Positions 28,418 through 38,286 of a DNA stretch of 64,000 nt are shown piece after piece. Each line of letters opens with the position of its first letter. Within the stretch, counting starts at the first letter, position 1. Both the position numbers and the translations under genes were made by a program. The stretch is taken from the NCBI GenBank assembly GCA_024919215.1, contig CP103437.1, positions 1,178,001 to 1,242,000 on the forward strand. Direction: 5' to 3'. The DNA comes from Methylophilaceae bacterium LSUCC0665. GTDB lineage: Bacteria > Pseudomonadota > Gammaproteobacteria > Burkholderiales > Methylophilaceae. The notes below the pieces were generated by a model. It was not told where the DNA came from and did not search any database. It saw only the letters and a list, made by a program, of their open reading frames with translations.

Positions 28418-30439
28418 ATGAACAATCCTATTCTTGAACAAATAGACTTACCTATTTTTGACCACATTAAAGCAGAGCATATCTATCCTGCTATTACAAA
28501 AATCATCAATGAAAATAACAGCAAAATAAAAGTTATAGAAAACTATAATGCCTCCAAAATTGACTATGCTTTTGTAGATGAGTTAAGCCAACTAGATTAC
28601 AAACTCAGTAATGCATGGTCACAGATCGGTCATCTTAATTCGGTAATGAACTCTGATTTATATCGAGGTGAATATAACAAATGTAGAGAATTAATAACTG
28701 ACTACTATTCAAACTTATCGCAAAATACAAAAATATTTTACTTATATAAAGCATTAAAAGAATCTACTATTTTTAATTCATTAAATGCAATTCAACAAAA
28801 AATAATTAATGATGAAATTAAAGACTTCAAACTAGGCGGGGTTGATCTTGATGAAGATAAAAAGACTATATTTAAAGAACTACAATCAAAACTTGCAAAA
28901 TTATCATCAAAATTTGAAGAGAATGTTTTGGATGAAACTAATAATTTCACATTAAATATAATAGATGATAGTCAGTTAGATGGCATACCTGAAGATATTC
29001 TTGAATCTGCAAGATCTTTAGCGAAGGAAAATGGACAAAAAGGTCATACATTTACTCTTCATTTCCCATGTTATGTTCCTTTACTTCAATATGCCAAAAA
29101 CCGAAACTTAAGAAAACAAATGTATGAAGCCTATGCGAAAAAGGCATCCGAATTTTCTGATAAAAAATTTGATAACACAACCATCATAAAAGATATTCTT
29201 TCTCATCGAGCAAGTATTGCAAAGCTATTAGGATTCGATAATTACGCCGAATTAAGCATAGATATAAAAATGGCTAACAATCCTGAAGAAGTTTGTTCTT
29301 TTTTAAGAGACTTGTCTCATAAAGCAAAGCCATACGGATTAAAAGATTTTGAAGAACTTCAAGAAGCTGCAAAAAAAAATGGTATTAATGATCTTGAAGC
29401 CTGGGATGTAGCATTTTATTCTGAAGCAATTAAACAAGAAAAGTACAGCATCAATGATCAAGAAATAAAACAATTTTTTCCAGAGAATAAAGTTATAGAA
29501 GGTTTATTTAACGTAATAAAAAATTTATATGGCATCGATGTAGTTGAGTCAGCTGCTTCTGTATGGCACAAGGATGTAAAGTATTACGAATTATGTCAAA
29601 ACAACAAAGTCATTGGTTCTTTTTATCTTGATCTTTATGCTAGGAAAAATAAACGAGGTGGTGCATGGATGGATGAATGTATCTCAAAAAGTAAATTTAA
29701 TACAAATATTGATTATCCAGTGGCCTACCTCACCTGTAATTTTGCTTCGCCCATCGGAAAGAATCCAGCATTATTTACTCATGATGAAGTTATTACATTG
29801 TTTCATGAGTGTGGTCATGGACTTCACCATCTTCTGACTGAAATTTCTGAGTTTAATCTTTCAGGAATTAAAGGTGTCGAATGGGATGCCGTTGAATTAC
29901 CAAGTCAATTTATGGAAAATTTTTGCTGGGATTGGAATGTCATCGAAAATATGACACAACATGTTCATACAAAAGAATCCATGCCAAAAGAATTATTTGA
30001 CAAGCTAATTTTAAGTAAAAACTTTCAATCAGGTATGCAAACTCTTCGACAAGTTGAATTTGCATTATTTGATATGTTAATTCACATGGAAAGTAATCCT
30101 GACAATTTAGATGTTATAAGCGTTCTGGAGTCTGTGAGAGATGAGATTGCAGTTGTGCGTCCACCTCATTGGAATCGTTTTCCTCATAGTTTTAGCCATA
30201 TTTTTGCAGGTGGTTATGCTGCCGGATACTATAGCTATAAATGGGCAGAAGTCTTATCAGCAGATGTTTTTGAAGAATTTGAAAATAATGGGGTTTTAAA
30301 TAAAGAAGTAGGATCCAAATTTAGAAAAGAAATTTTAAGTGTTGGAGGTTCTAGATCCGCCAAAGAATCATTTATTAAATTTAAGGGAAGAGAGCCGTCT
30401 ATCAATGCGTTATTGAGACATAACGGGCTTGCAGCATGA
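28418..30439 (+). CDS. prlC: M3 family oligopeptidase (oligopeptidase A type)
   Basis: Cytosolic zinc peptidase that degrades short peptides, including cleaved signal peptides. The 673 residues are typical. The zinc motif HECGH starts at His463, with the following Glu ligand in the region GVEWDAVELPSQFMEN. The C-terminal HSFSHIFAGGYAAGYYSYKW is strongly conserved. It overlaps xthA in an ATGA. PrlC and peptidyl-dipeptidase Dcp are close relatives; overall likeness favours oligopeptidase A. Confidence 0.92.
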   Translation: MNNPILEQIDLPIFDHIKAEHIYPAITKIINENNSKIKVIENYNASKIDYAFVDELSQLDYKLSNAWSQIGHLNSVMNSDLYRGEYNKCRELITDYYSNLSQNTKIFYLYKALKESTIFNSLNAIQQKIINDEIKDFKLGGVDLDEDKKTIFKELQSKLAKLSSKFEENVLDETNNFTLNIIDDSQLDGIPEDILESARSLAKENGQKGHTFTLHFPCYVPLLQYAKNRNLRKQMYEAYAKKASEFSDKKFDNTTIIKDILSHRASIAKLLGFDNYAELSIDIKMANNPEEVCSFLRDLSHKAKPYGLKDFEELQEAAKKNGINDLEAWDVAFYSEAIKQEKYSINDQEIKQFFPENKVIEGLFNVIKNLYGIDVVESAASVWHKDVKYYELCQNNKVIGSFYLDLYARKNKRGGAWMDECISKSKFNTNIDYPVAYLTCNFASPIGKNPALFTHDEVITLFHECGHGLHHLLTEISEFNLSGIKGVEWDAVELPSQFMENFCWDWNVIENMTQHVHTKESMPKELFDKLILSKNFQSGMQTLRQVEFALFDMLIHMESNPDNLDVISVLESVRDEIAVVRPPHWNRFPHSFSHIFAGGYAAGYYSYKWAEVLSADVFEEFENNGVLNKEVGSKFRKEILSVGGSRSAKESFIKFKGREPSINALLRHNGLAA

Positions 30440-31206
30440 AAATTATTTCATGGAATGTTAATTCTCTTAAGATTCGCCATGACCAGCTAATCGATATTAT
30501 TAATAAATACAGTCCTGATGTGATTTCGTTACAGGAAACTAAAACGCAAGATGACAACTTTCCCACCCAGTCTTTTCTCGATCTTGGTTATGAATCTATC
30601 TTTACCGGACAAAAAACATTTAATGGGGTAGCAATAATAACAAAGCTCCCATATCAAAATGTTCTCCTAAATATTCCTAATTTTCATGATGAGCAAAAAA
30701 GATTTATATCTACCGAGGTTGATTTTAATAAGCAAAAAATTTTAATAATGAATGGATATTTTCCAAACGGTCAATCATTGGATAGTGATAAATTTATTTA
30801 TAAACAATCATGGATTAATGCACTTTTGGCATTTATTAAAACAAAAAATACTAATTCCTTATTAATGGGTGATTTTAATATCGCTCCTAATGATGTTGAT
30901 TGTCATGATCCAGACAAATGGACTGGTACTGTTTTGACTAGCGATATTGAAAGAAATTTATTCAAAGAAATTGAAGAATGTAACTTTACGGACAGCTATC
31001 GCCATCTAAATAAAATTGAACCAGGATTTACTTGGTGGGACTATAGGATGGCAGCTTTTAGAAGAAATTTGGGATTAAGAATTGACCACATACTAGCATC
31101 AAATAACTTAATCAATTTTTTAAAAGACTTCACCATACTTAGTGATTATCGAAAATTAGAAAGGCCTTCAGACCACGCACCTATCATGCTTACTTTGAGT
31201 TTTTAA
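30436..31206 (+). CDS. xthA: Exodeoxyribonuclease III
   Basis: AP endonuclease and 3'-5' exonuclease in base-excision repair. The 256 residues carry the EEP-fold active-site motifs: WNVNSLKIR, the metal-binding Glu in SLQETKTQD, GDFNIAPNDVD, the loop TWWDYRMAAFRRNLGLRIDHI, and the C-terminal SDHAPIML. It starts inside the prlC stop and runs tail-to-tail into the NtrX-like gene with a 17-base overlap. Confidence 0.95.
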   Translation: MKIISWNVNSLKIRHDQLIDIINKYSPDVISLQETKTQDDNFPTQSFLDLGYESIFTGQKTFNGVAIITKLPYQNVLLNIPNFHDEQKRFISTEVDFNKQKILIMNGYFPNGQSLDSDKFIYKQSWINALLAFIKTKNTNSLLMGDFNIAPNDVDCHDPDKWTGTVLTSDIERNLFKEIEECNFTDSYRHLNKIEPGFTWWDYRMAAFRRNLGLRIDHILASNNLINFLKDFTILSDYRKLERPSDHAPIMLTLSF

Positions 31207-32431
31207 GTCCCAATTGTTTTAGTTTTCTATAAAGGTGTGTTCTTTCAACACCAGATATTTTTGATAAGTCTTTCATGCTGACATTGTTATTTAAATGATG
31301 TTTCAAATAAATTTTATCAAATTCATCTCTTGCACTTTTGAGCTCCATACCATATAAATGGTCAATAGGATCATGCTTTATAATCTCATGTAAATTAATT
31401 GGGCTTAATTTGATGGCATTAAGATAATCTTCCTCATCAATGACTTCTCCATGAGTAAATTTTAGGCAATTTCTGATAATCTGATCAAGATATAAAATAT
31501 CATAACAATTTTTATCTGATCTAATTTTGTTTAAAAAAGTAATATCGAACTCTTTATATATTTTATTCGAAACAAAGTTTAAATGATAAGTAAGAATTTC
31601 CTTGGCTGCATTAATCAATCTATCTTCATCATTCGGTCCAAACACCTTGAAGTCCAAGATAGAAAAATCTGAAAAATTGATTTTTTGTTTATATTCCTCT
31701 GTTAAATCACTATCACAACTAATAACAATTTTTACATTAAATTTTTTTGATTTTGATTCAATGATCTTAAAGATCGATATGGCATTCTCATTGTAATCAG
31801 AAAAATTTTCAAAAATTATTAAAGAGTTTTTCTTATCCTCTAAAAAAGAATCACAGTTATCTATTTTTTTTATAAAATTTTGATCAATCTTAAATACTTG
31901 TTCCTCATTAGAAGATAGAAAAGAATATAGGGCATCTTTGCAATTTGTTTTAAAAAAATAATAATTTACCTTGTGAGTTAATTTTTTAGATAAATCAAAT
32001 AAGTCCTTATCTTTATTATTTTTGAAATATTCAATAGTCAAGGTATTAAAATCCAATGACTCATTAATTGCATCATTTAAAACCTTTAAAACTCTGTGTA
32101 ACGAAATTGGCTTTTCGATAAAATCAAAGGCGCCATTTTTGGTTGCTTCAATGGCTGTATCAATTGTTCCATGACCAGACATCATAATAATAGGTTGAGT
32201 CAACTTTTGATTACTCTTCAACTCTTTAAGCAAAGTAATTCCGTCACAATCAGGCATCCAGATATCCAATAAAATAATATCTATATTACTTTCTTGCTTA
32301 ATTAGCTTTCTTGCCTCATTTGCATCTGCTGCTAAAAATGTATCATAACCTTCATCAAGTAATATTTCCGATAAAGACTCTCTAATATCCTTTTCATCAT
32401 CGATTATAAGAATTGTTGATTTCTTTGTCAT
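31190..32431 (-). CDS. NtrX-like response regulator with degenerate AAA+ domain
   Basis: Response regulator of 413 residues paired with an NtrY-like kinase. The receiver domain (about 1-120) is intact: acidic pocket IDDEKD, phospho-acceptor Asp56 (LLDIWMPDCDG), Ser85 and Lys107 (EKPI). The C-terminal Fis-type HTH is clear (GVERTHLYRKLKQLGLKN). The middle (about 130-340) should be a sigma-54-activating ATPase, but I find no Walker A (GESGTGKE type), no GAFTGA loop and no Walker B, and the region is Lys/Asn/Phe-rich and divergent. It probably cannot activate sigma-54 and may instead regulate by DNA binding. It ends 2 bases before the kinase start. Confidence 0.85.
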   Translation of the reverse strand: MTKKSTILIIDDEKDIRESLSEILLDEGYDTFLAADANEARKLIKQESNIDIILLDIWMPDCDGITLLKELKSNQKLTQPIIMMSGHGTIDTAIEATKNGAFDFIEKPISLHRVLKVLNDAINESLDFNTLTIEYFKNNKDKDLFDLSKKLTHKVNYYFFKTNCKDALYSFLSSNEEQVFKIDQNFIKKIDNCDSFLEDKKNSLIIFENFSDYNENAISIFKIIESKSKKFNVKIVISCDSDLTEEYKQKINFSDFSILDFKVFGPNDEDRLINAAKEILTYHLNFVSNKIYKEFDITFLNKIRSDKNCYDILYLDQIIRNCLKFTHGEVIDEEDYLNAIKLSPINLHEIIKHDPIDHLYGMELKSARDEFDKIYLKHHLNNNVSMKDLSKISGVERTHLYRKLKQLGLKNSK

Positions 32432-32433
32432 AA

Positions 32434-34524
32434 TTAAATACTGAATTGTATTTCTACATTTGCCCCTGATAATTTATTATTTTTAATACTGATTGATCCA
32501 TCATGCTCATCAATTATTTTTTTCACAACAGCTAATCCTAACCCCGTGCCAGTTTTTTTAGTAGTCACATAAGGCTGAAAAATATCAATGTCATCGTTGA
32601 TACCAGAACCATTATCGATAAAATTAATAATCATAGAACTCTTCGTTTTTCTCAGCCTTATATCAATTTCACATGCACTATCATCTTTCTTTGCTTCATA
32701 TGCATTGTTGATAAGATTTACAAACACCTGCCTTATTTTTATTTCATCGCAGATAAAGTTAATTTTTTTTGAGCTAGAAAGTATTTTAATTGTAAGATCT
32801 TCTTTTTGAAATAAATTAACTAATTCATTTATCAAATCAACAAGATTAATTTCTGTTTTGGTTAATTCTGGTGATCTAGAATATTCAGTAAACTCATTTA
32901 CCATTTTTTTGATCGCATCCACCTGATTTACTATGGTCTTAGTAATATCGCTAAGGATAGCTCGGTCTTTTTTCTCTAATTGTTTTGAAAATTTATGATC
33001 AATTCTTTCAGCAGATAATTGGATCGGGGTTAATGGATTTTTTATTTCGTGAGCAAGACGCCTCGCCACTTCAGACCATGCCTCATTTCTTTGGGCTGCG
33101 GTAATCTCTGAAATATCATCAATAATAATAATTTTATTTTTATTTCTTCCAACATCTTCTTCAGTCAGTTGAATCGATAGTATCCTTCTTTTAAATTTTA
33201 ATATCAGTGCTTTTTCTTTATATATAATTTTGCTTTTATTCACCAATGTAACAATTTCTTCAAACTGACTTCCATGTTCTAAAATTTGGTTAAATCTTTG
33301 CCCATTCAGTAATTCTAAATTAAATCCTAAAAGCTTTGAGGCAAGCTTATTTGTAAGCCTTATATTGTTTTTTGGATCAATCACAATGATTCCCGATGAC
33401 ATGTTGTTAATAATACTTTCTAGGAAGTTTCTTGATGATTCAATTCTTTGCCTATTCAGCTCTAGCGTTTTAGTCGCAGTTTCTAGCTTGGTGGTCATAA
33501 TGTTAAAAGATCTTACCAACATACCTAGCTCATCTTTTCCTTGTTCTGGTATTTTTTTCTTAAAATTACCTTTGGCAATACTTTGTGTTGCTTCAGATAA
33601 GGTTGATAAAGGCATTGTAAATCTTCTACTGAAATAAAGTGCTAAAGATATTGAAAGAAGGATCGCTAAAAAAAGGATAATGCTTAATGTTATTTGATAA
33701 ATGACTTTTAAAGAGTTTCTACTAAATGTTAAAGCTTGGTAATCTTCAAATACTGACTCAACAGATAATGCAGCCTGTGAAATACTTTCGGGTATTTTCT
33801 GAGTAAGGATTAAATAAAATTTCTTCTGAATTTTGTCATCAATTAAAAAATAAGGTTGGTAAGTTTTCAGATAAATTATATTTTCTTGAGTAATGTCTAT
33901 CTTCCCGTGAAAGCCGGTATTTGCAAGAATTAAATCTTTTTCATCAGGAAAAACTGCATCAATTTCTATATTATCTCTTGATGAAATAGCCAAAATTTGA
34001 CTTTCATCATCGATTATCATTGCATCATAAATATCAAATTTTTCAGTCAGATCAGAGAGTATGGGATTAAATTCATTAATTTTTGAATTTGATAATGAGT
34101 AACTAATGCTCCTTGACTTTAACTCTACGTCTTTTCTTAAAATATCTAATGTCTTTTGACCAATATTTAATCCACTTTCCAACGCGGACTCCACTCTGAC
34201 ATTAAACCAAGACTCTATTGATTTAGTTAAAAAGTTTACTGAGACAAAATAGAGAACCATCAAAGGAACTATGATCATAACGCTGTAAGAAATAACTAAC
34301 CTTAATGTTAATCTACTTCCAGTGACCTCTTTTTTAACTTCCTTAAATAATCGATAAACTTGTAATGCAATAAATATAAACAATAAAACCACAAATGCTA
34401 AATTTATCTTTAGAAGTAATTGAAAAGTTTCACTAGAAATAAAGTCAGAATTAGACAATGATCTTATCAAAATCACTAACAATGCTAAGCTTATTACTAA
34501 TGCTGAAGTAATCAGGTATCTCAT
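32434..34524 (-). CDS. NtrY-like sensor histidine kinase
   Basis: Membrane sensor kinase of 696 residues. There are three N-terminal membrane segments (about 3-20, 35-60, 80-105), a periplasmic or extracellular loop, a fourth segment near 275-300, then HAMP, a PAS domain (about 370-460), HisKA with phospho-acceptor His492 (ARRLAHEIKNPLTP) and HATPase_c (DNGSGINDD; GTGLGLAVVKKI). All catalytic boxes look intact, in contrast to its degenerate partner regulator. It sits in the usual betaproteobacterial order rsmB, DUF4390, ntrY, ntrX, and its start overlaps the DUF4390 gene. NtrY/NtrX systems respond to nitrogen or redox state. Confidence 0.9.
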   Translation of the reverse strand: MRYLITSALVISLALLVILIRSLSNSDFISSETFQLLLKINLAFVVLLFIFIALQVYRLFKEVKKEVTGSRLTLRLVISYSVMIIVPLMVLYFVSVNFLTKSIESWFNVRVESALESGLNIGQKTLDILRKDVELKSRSISYSLSNSKINEFNPILSDLTEKFDIYDAMIIDDESQILAISSRDNIEIDAVFPDEKDLILANTGFHGKIDITQENIIYLKTYQPYFLIDDKIQKKFYLILTQKIPESISQAALSVESVFEDYQALTFSRNSLKVIYQITLSIILFLAILLSISLALYFSRRFTMPLSTLSEATQSIAKGNFKKKIPEQGKDELGMLVRSFNIMTTKLETATKTLELNRQRIESSRNFLESIINNMSSGIIVIDPKNNIRLTNKLASKLLGFNLELLNGQRFNQILEHGSQFEEIVTLVNKSKIIYKEKALILKFKRRILSIQLTEEDVGRNKNKIIIIDDISEITAAQRNEAWSEVARRLAHEIKNPLTPIQLSAERIDHKFSKQLEKKDRAILSDITKTIVNQVDAIKKMVNEFTEYSRSPELTKTEINLVDLINELVNLFQKEDLTIKILSSSKKINFICDEIKIRQVFVNLINNAYEAKKDDSACEIDIRLRKTKSSMIINFIDNGSGINDDIDIFQPYVTTKKTGTGLGLAVVKKIIDEHDGSISIKNNKLSGANVEIQFSI

Positions 34525-35042
34525 AAATTATGTCTTAATCTTTTTATTATCATCCATGTAGGTTTTTTTAAACTTAATTGTAAGCTTTTTGGAAGATTTT
34601 TTTGATCAATCTCCCATGTAATTGTAAGTTCTTTATTTTTTGAATCCTGAAAATTGTCTAAAGTTAAATATCTTGGTTTATTAATAAAACGAATGAGGTC
34701 ACTAAGTTCTGTATATGAAAATCTTTCATTCTCTTCAAATAAATAATATTTTTTAATTAAAGGATGGTATTCAATTTTTATATTTTTAGTTTTTTTGAAC
34801 AAAACATGATCGAAAAAATATTGATTTTTTCTTTTTAAAATAATCGTTTCTAAAACCTGAATAGATATACCTTTGTCTATTATTTTTTTTAACTCGTTAT
34901 CTAGCTCATAGTTTAAAAAATATTTTATTTTTGTTGAATCTAATGCTTGATCCTCAATAACAATATTTGCATATGATGTATTAAAAAAAACTAACCAAGC
35001 TAAATTAATTTTTAATAAAGACTTTAAAATATAGGCCATCAT
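34521..35042 (-). CDS. DUF4390 domain-containing exported protein
   Basis: A 173-residue protein with an N-terminal signal sequence (LLKINLAWLVFFNTSYA) and a beta-rich mature domain ending RYLTLDNFQDSKNKELTITWEID. Position and length match the DUF4390 family always found between rsmB and the NtrY kinase in betaproteobacteria, which suggests a role linked to that sensor. Two ATGs are possible (35042 and 35039). It overlaps rsmB by 38 bases and the kinase gene by 4. Confidence 0.8.
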   Translation of the reverse strand: MMAYILKSLLKINLAWLVFFNTSYANIVIEDQALDSTKIKYFLNYELDNELKKIIDKGISIQVLETIILKRKNQYFFDHVLFKKTKNIKIEYHPLIKKYYLFEENERFSYTELSDLIRFINKPRYLTLDNFQDSKNKELTITWEIDQKNLPKSLQLSLKKPTWMIIKRLRHNL

Positions 35043-36243
35043 GATATTGATTAGGGATTAGTTGTGTATTTTGGAATTTAAAAATATTTGGGATAATCAG
35101 ATCGTGAGTTAAAGCATCTTTATTTTTTGATAAAAAATTCTTTACAACACTGTCATTTTCTTTATTAAAAATGGAACAAGTCACATACAGTAATTTGCCA
35201 CCACTTTTTAAAATTTTCCAGCCCTGTTCAAGTAGCTGAAGTTGTTGATTGCTAAATTTTTCAATATCTTTTTGTTTACGCATTAATTTTATATCAATAT
35301 TCCTTCTGACTACTCCTGAGCCTGAGCATGGGGCATCTATTAATATACGATCATATCGTTTATTGCTACCTATTTGATCGATAATATTTGCTTTCAACTG
35401 CAATCTATTCATATTACTTTTAATAAGGTTAATTCTGTCATTTGAAATATCATAGCAGTCTAAATGAATGTTGAATCTCTCAAGCATATGTGTCGCTTTT
35501 CCACCCGGCGCAGAGCATAAATCAAGAACATTCATCCCATTTTGTATATCAAGGTAATTTAATGCTAATTGAGCTGCTGGATCTTGAACATAAAAATTAC
35601 CTCTTTCATAACCGGGCAGCATAGTAATATCTTTTACATTATTGATTTGAATGTACTGATCGCCAAGAATTAATTCATAATCAACATTTGCTTGTTCTAA
35701 AAGAGGAATGTAGTCAGACGTAGAGATTTGTCTTAGATTTACTCTTATAACTGTTGTTGCTCTCGTATTACCAATGGCTAAAATCGCTTCATGATCACTA
35801 GGGTACTCTCTTACCAGATCTTTAACCCACCATTCTGGATATGAATACTTTATTTTTAGATCGTCTGGTATAACAAATTTATCTTTTTCTCTTAAATAAT
35901 TCCTAAGAACAGCATTGACCAAATTATAAAAATTATTATTTATTTTTTTTGCAGCCTTAACAGCCTCATTAACAACAGTAAATTCAGTTTTTGACTGGTG
36001 ATTTATTTGATAAATTGTGTTCAACAAAAGATACTGAATCAGATGATCCTTAATATCATTTTTCACAAATTTCTTTAGAATGAAATCATTGAGATAGAAA
36101 TCTCTAATACTGCCGTAAACAATATCTTTAACAAAGTTTTTGTTATTTTCTTCTTTTATAAGCTGATTAAATGCCGCGTCAATGTTTCTGCCACCACAAA
36201 CCTCTGATAATATTTGTGCTGCCTGGATTAAATCCTTATACAT
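35005..36243 (-). CDS. rsmB: 16S rRNA (cytosine-967-C5)-methyltransferase RsmB
   Basis: Methylates C967 of 16S rRNA using SAM. The 412 residues begin with a NusB-like RNA-binding domain (about 1-130; DIVYGSIRDFYLNDFILKKF), followed by the Rossmann methyltransferase with LDLCSAPGGKATHMLE and catalytic cysteines in DAPCSGSGVVRRN and LYVTCSIFNKENDSVV. It belongs to the conserved fmt-rsmB cluster; fmt overlaps its start by 8 bases. Better supported as true RsmB than the paralogue at 9975-11237. Confidence 0.95.
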   Translation of the reverse strand: MYKDLIQAAQILSEVCGGRNIDAAFNQLIKEENNKNFVKDIVYGSIRDFYLNDFILKKFVKNDIKDHLIQYLLLNTIYQINHQSKTEFTVVNEAVKAAKKINNNFYNLVNAVLRNYLREKDKFVIPDDLKIKYSYPEWWVKDLVREYPSDHEAILAIGNTRATTVIRVNLRQISTSDYIPLLEQANVDYELILGDQYIQINNVKDITMLPGYERGNFYVQDPAAQLALNYLDIQNGMNVLDLCSAPGGKATHMLERFNIHLDCYDISNDRINLIKSNMNRLQLKANIIDQIGSNKRYDRILIDAPCSGSGVVRRNIDIKLMRKQKDIEKFSNQQLQLLEQGWKILKSGGKLLYVTCSIFNKENDSVVKNFLSKNKDALTHDLIIPNIFKFQNTQLIPNQYHDGLYFKVFIKN

Positions 36244-37171
36244 TAGAAAATTTTTCAGATGGTTTTAATTGATAATTTTTAATAAATTCTTTTCCTGTTA
36301 ACATTTGACCGCCACTCATCTGAATTGAGTTTATCTTGATATAAAAATCAGCTGTCGCAACTAATAAATCTTCTGAAATACTAATATTCCCTGGCTGATT
36401 TTCAATTGATACAATATTACTTAACTCCGCATGAAAAATTTTTACCTCTTTTTGCCTGAAAGAGGTTCTTGAGATTGGAAATGGATTTAGTGACATGATT
36501 GTATTTACAATATTTTCTGCCTTATTTTCCAAATTCAAATAGGCTTCACTTTTAGATATTTTTTTTGCATAAGTCACTTCCTCTTCAGCTTGTACTTTTG
36601 ATTCTATAGTTTTATCTAATTCTATATTGTTCAGATGCTGCATCATTAAATTGGCACCATCTTTTGCAAGGATTTCAAAATAATCAGCCGATGTTAATTT
36701 AGGATCTCTCTTTCTGCTGTTTATTAAATAAATATTTCCTGCATCTAGCTTTTCAACGACTTCCATAATAGTGACACCAATCTGATCATCTCCATGCATT
36801 ATTGCCCTTTGAATTGGGGCGGCGCCCCTCCACCTTGGAAGAATAGATGCATGAATGTTAAAAGCTTTTTTTGTAAATATATCAATAAAATGCTTTGGTA
36901 GGATAAGTCCATAAGCTGCAACAATCAATACATCTGGTCTTAATTGCTTAATAGAGTTTGTAAATTCCTCATCAATTTTTTCTGGCTGATAAAAAGATAA
37001 TTGATTATCTTTTGCATACTTTTTAATGGGGCTTTCTTTTATTTTCATGCCCCTCCCTGCTGGCCGGTCAGGTTGAGTCAAAACAGCAATAATTTCCATC
37101 TCCGATTCGTTTATTCTCTTGAGGCAAGGAAGTGCAAATTCGGGAGTGCCTGCGTATACTATCTTTAACAT
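36236..37171 (-). CDS. fmt: Methionyl-tRNA formyltransferase
   Basis: Formylates initiator Met-tRNA using 10-formyl-tetrahydrofolate. The 311 residues include the N-terminal VYAGTPEFALPCL, the folate-site motif HASILPRWRGAAPIQRA and a C-terminal tRNA-binding domain from about 205. It shares one base with def upstream and overlaps rsmB downstream. FolD, encoded at the right edge, helps supply its formyl donor. Confidence 0.97.
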   Translation of the reverse strand: MLKIVYAGTPEFALPCLKRINESEMEIIAVLTQPDRPAGRGMKIKESPIKKYAKDNQLSFYQPEKIDEEFTNSIKQLRPDVLIVAAYGLILPKHFIDIFTKKAFNIHASILPRWRGAAPIQRAIMHGDDQIGVTIMEVVEKLDAGNIYLINSRKRDPKLTSADYFEILAKDGANLMMQHLNNIELDKTIESKVQAEEEVTYAKKISKSEAYLNLENKAENIVNTIMSLNPFPISRTSFRQKEVKIFHAELSNIVSIENQPGNISISEDLLVATADFYIKINSIQMSGGQMLTGKEFIKNYQLKPSEKFSNV

Positions 37172-37671
37172 TAATTTGCTCGACTTAATTTGCTTATTTT
37201 TTTCTTAATTCTTTGCTGCTTTAATTGAGATAAATATTCGACAAAAACTTTGCCAACAAGATGATCCATCTCGTGCTGAATACAAACAGACAACAAGCCA
37301 TCAGCATCCACAGTATGTAAATTTCCTTTTAGGTCTTGGTAACTGATTGTGATATTTTCATATCGCTTCACAGTCTCAAAAAAACCTGGAACTGACAGAC
37401 ACCCTTCATCGTATTCTTGCTGTCCATCAAATTTTATTAATTTAGGATTAATTAATACCAACAGATCTTTTTTGTCATCACTAATATCGATCACAATAAT
37501 TCTTTGATGAACGTCTACCTGAGTCGCCGCCAATCCAATTCCTTTGGATTCATACATTGTTTCTGCCATATCTTTCACTAGCCTCTCAGTAGATTCATCA
37601 AAAACTTCTACAGTCTCAGCAATTTTATGAAGCCTTGGATCAGGGTATTTTAAGATTTCTAATAAAGCCAT
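37171..37671 (-). CDS. def: Peptide deformylase
   Basis: Iron-dependent hydrolase removing the N-formyl group from nascent proteins. The 166 residues carry all three motifs: GIGLAATQ at 45-51, EGCLSVPG with metal ligand Cys91, and QHEMDH with His133 and His137. Product and substrate partner of fmt, which follows at once. It is divergent from smg across a 150-bp AT-rich gap that should hold both promoters. dprA, often between def and smg, is absent. Confidence 0.97.
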   Translation of the reverse strand: MALLEILKYPDPRLHKIAETVEVFDESTERLVKDMAETMYESKGIGLAATQVDVHQRIIVIDISDDKKDLLVLINPKLIKFDGQQEYDEGCLSVPGFFETVKRYENITISYQDLKGNLHTVDADGLLSVCIQHEMDHLVGKVFVEYLSQLKQQRIKKKISKLSRAN

Positions 37672-37821
37672 ATTTTTACTTGCATTTTATTCTTAATACT
37701 GTAAATTAAAAATTAGTGAATAGTTATAAATCTTATAAGTTTTACTTACAATATTATACTCTTTTAGAGACTCACATTTTTTCACTCTTTAATTCAAATA
37801 AATTTTATCCAGGAGAAAGAT

Positions 37822-38286
37822 ATGTTTGATTTATTAGTCTATGTATTTGAAAATTACCTTTCATCTCATCATAATGTTTCTGACTTATCAAAGATGACAA
37901 CTGAATTAGAAGAGGCTGGGTTTGAATATAAAGAGATAGAATTTGCTATTGATTGGTTCGCCACATTAAAAGTGTTATCAGAAAAAATTAATGATAAGAA
38001 AATTAACGAATCAGGGCTTAAATCAAGAATTTACTCCAAAAGAGAGTATGAAAAAATTAACATTGAGGGTATTGGTTTTCTCATCTTCCTTGAAAAGGCA
38101 ACAATTTTATCACCAGCTGAGAGAGAGATTATTATAGATCGTGCAATGGCTGTTGATCAAACTGATGTGAATCTTGATGAACTAAAATGGATCGTCATGA
38201 TGACCTTATGGCATTTTGGACGAGAGAACGAATACTTATTTGTTGAGGATGCACTATTCAATCCAAAAAATGGAGCGGTACATTAG
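37822..38286 (+). CDS. smg: Smg family protein (DUF494)
   Basis: Small cytosolic protein of unknown molecular function, conserved beside the def-fmt region in beta- and gammaproteobacteria. The 154 residues open with MFDLLVYVFENYL and contain the family stretch REIIIDRAMAVD followed by LKWIVMMTLWHFG. A strong ribosome-binding site (AGGAGA) precedes the ATG. It converges on metF, whose stop is one base away. topA, a common downstream neighbour elsewhere, is not here. Confidence 0.9.
   Translation: MFDLLVYVFENYLSSHHNVSDLSKMTTELEEAGFEYKEIEFAIDWFATLKVLSEKINDKKINESGLKSRIYSKREYEKINIEGIGFLIFLEKATILSPAEREIIIDRAMAVDQTDVNLDELKWIVMMTLWHFGRENEYLFVEDALFNPKNGAVH

Noticed and set aside
36653-36675. Possible sigma-54 promoter (TGGCACC...TTTTGCA)
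   Set aside because: The GG to GC spacing is 11 bases rather than 10, and it lies inside fmt on the opposite strand with no gene to drive.
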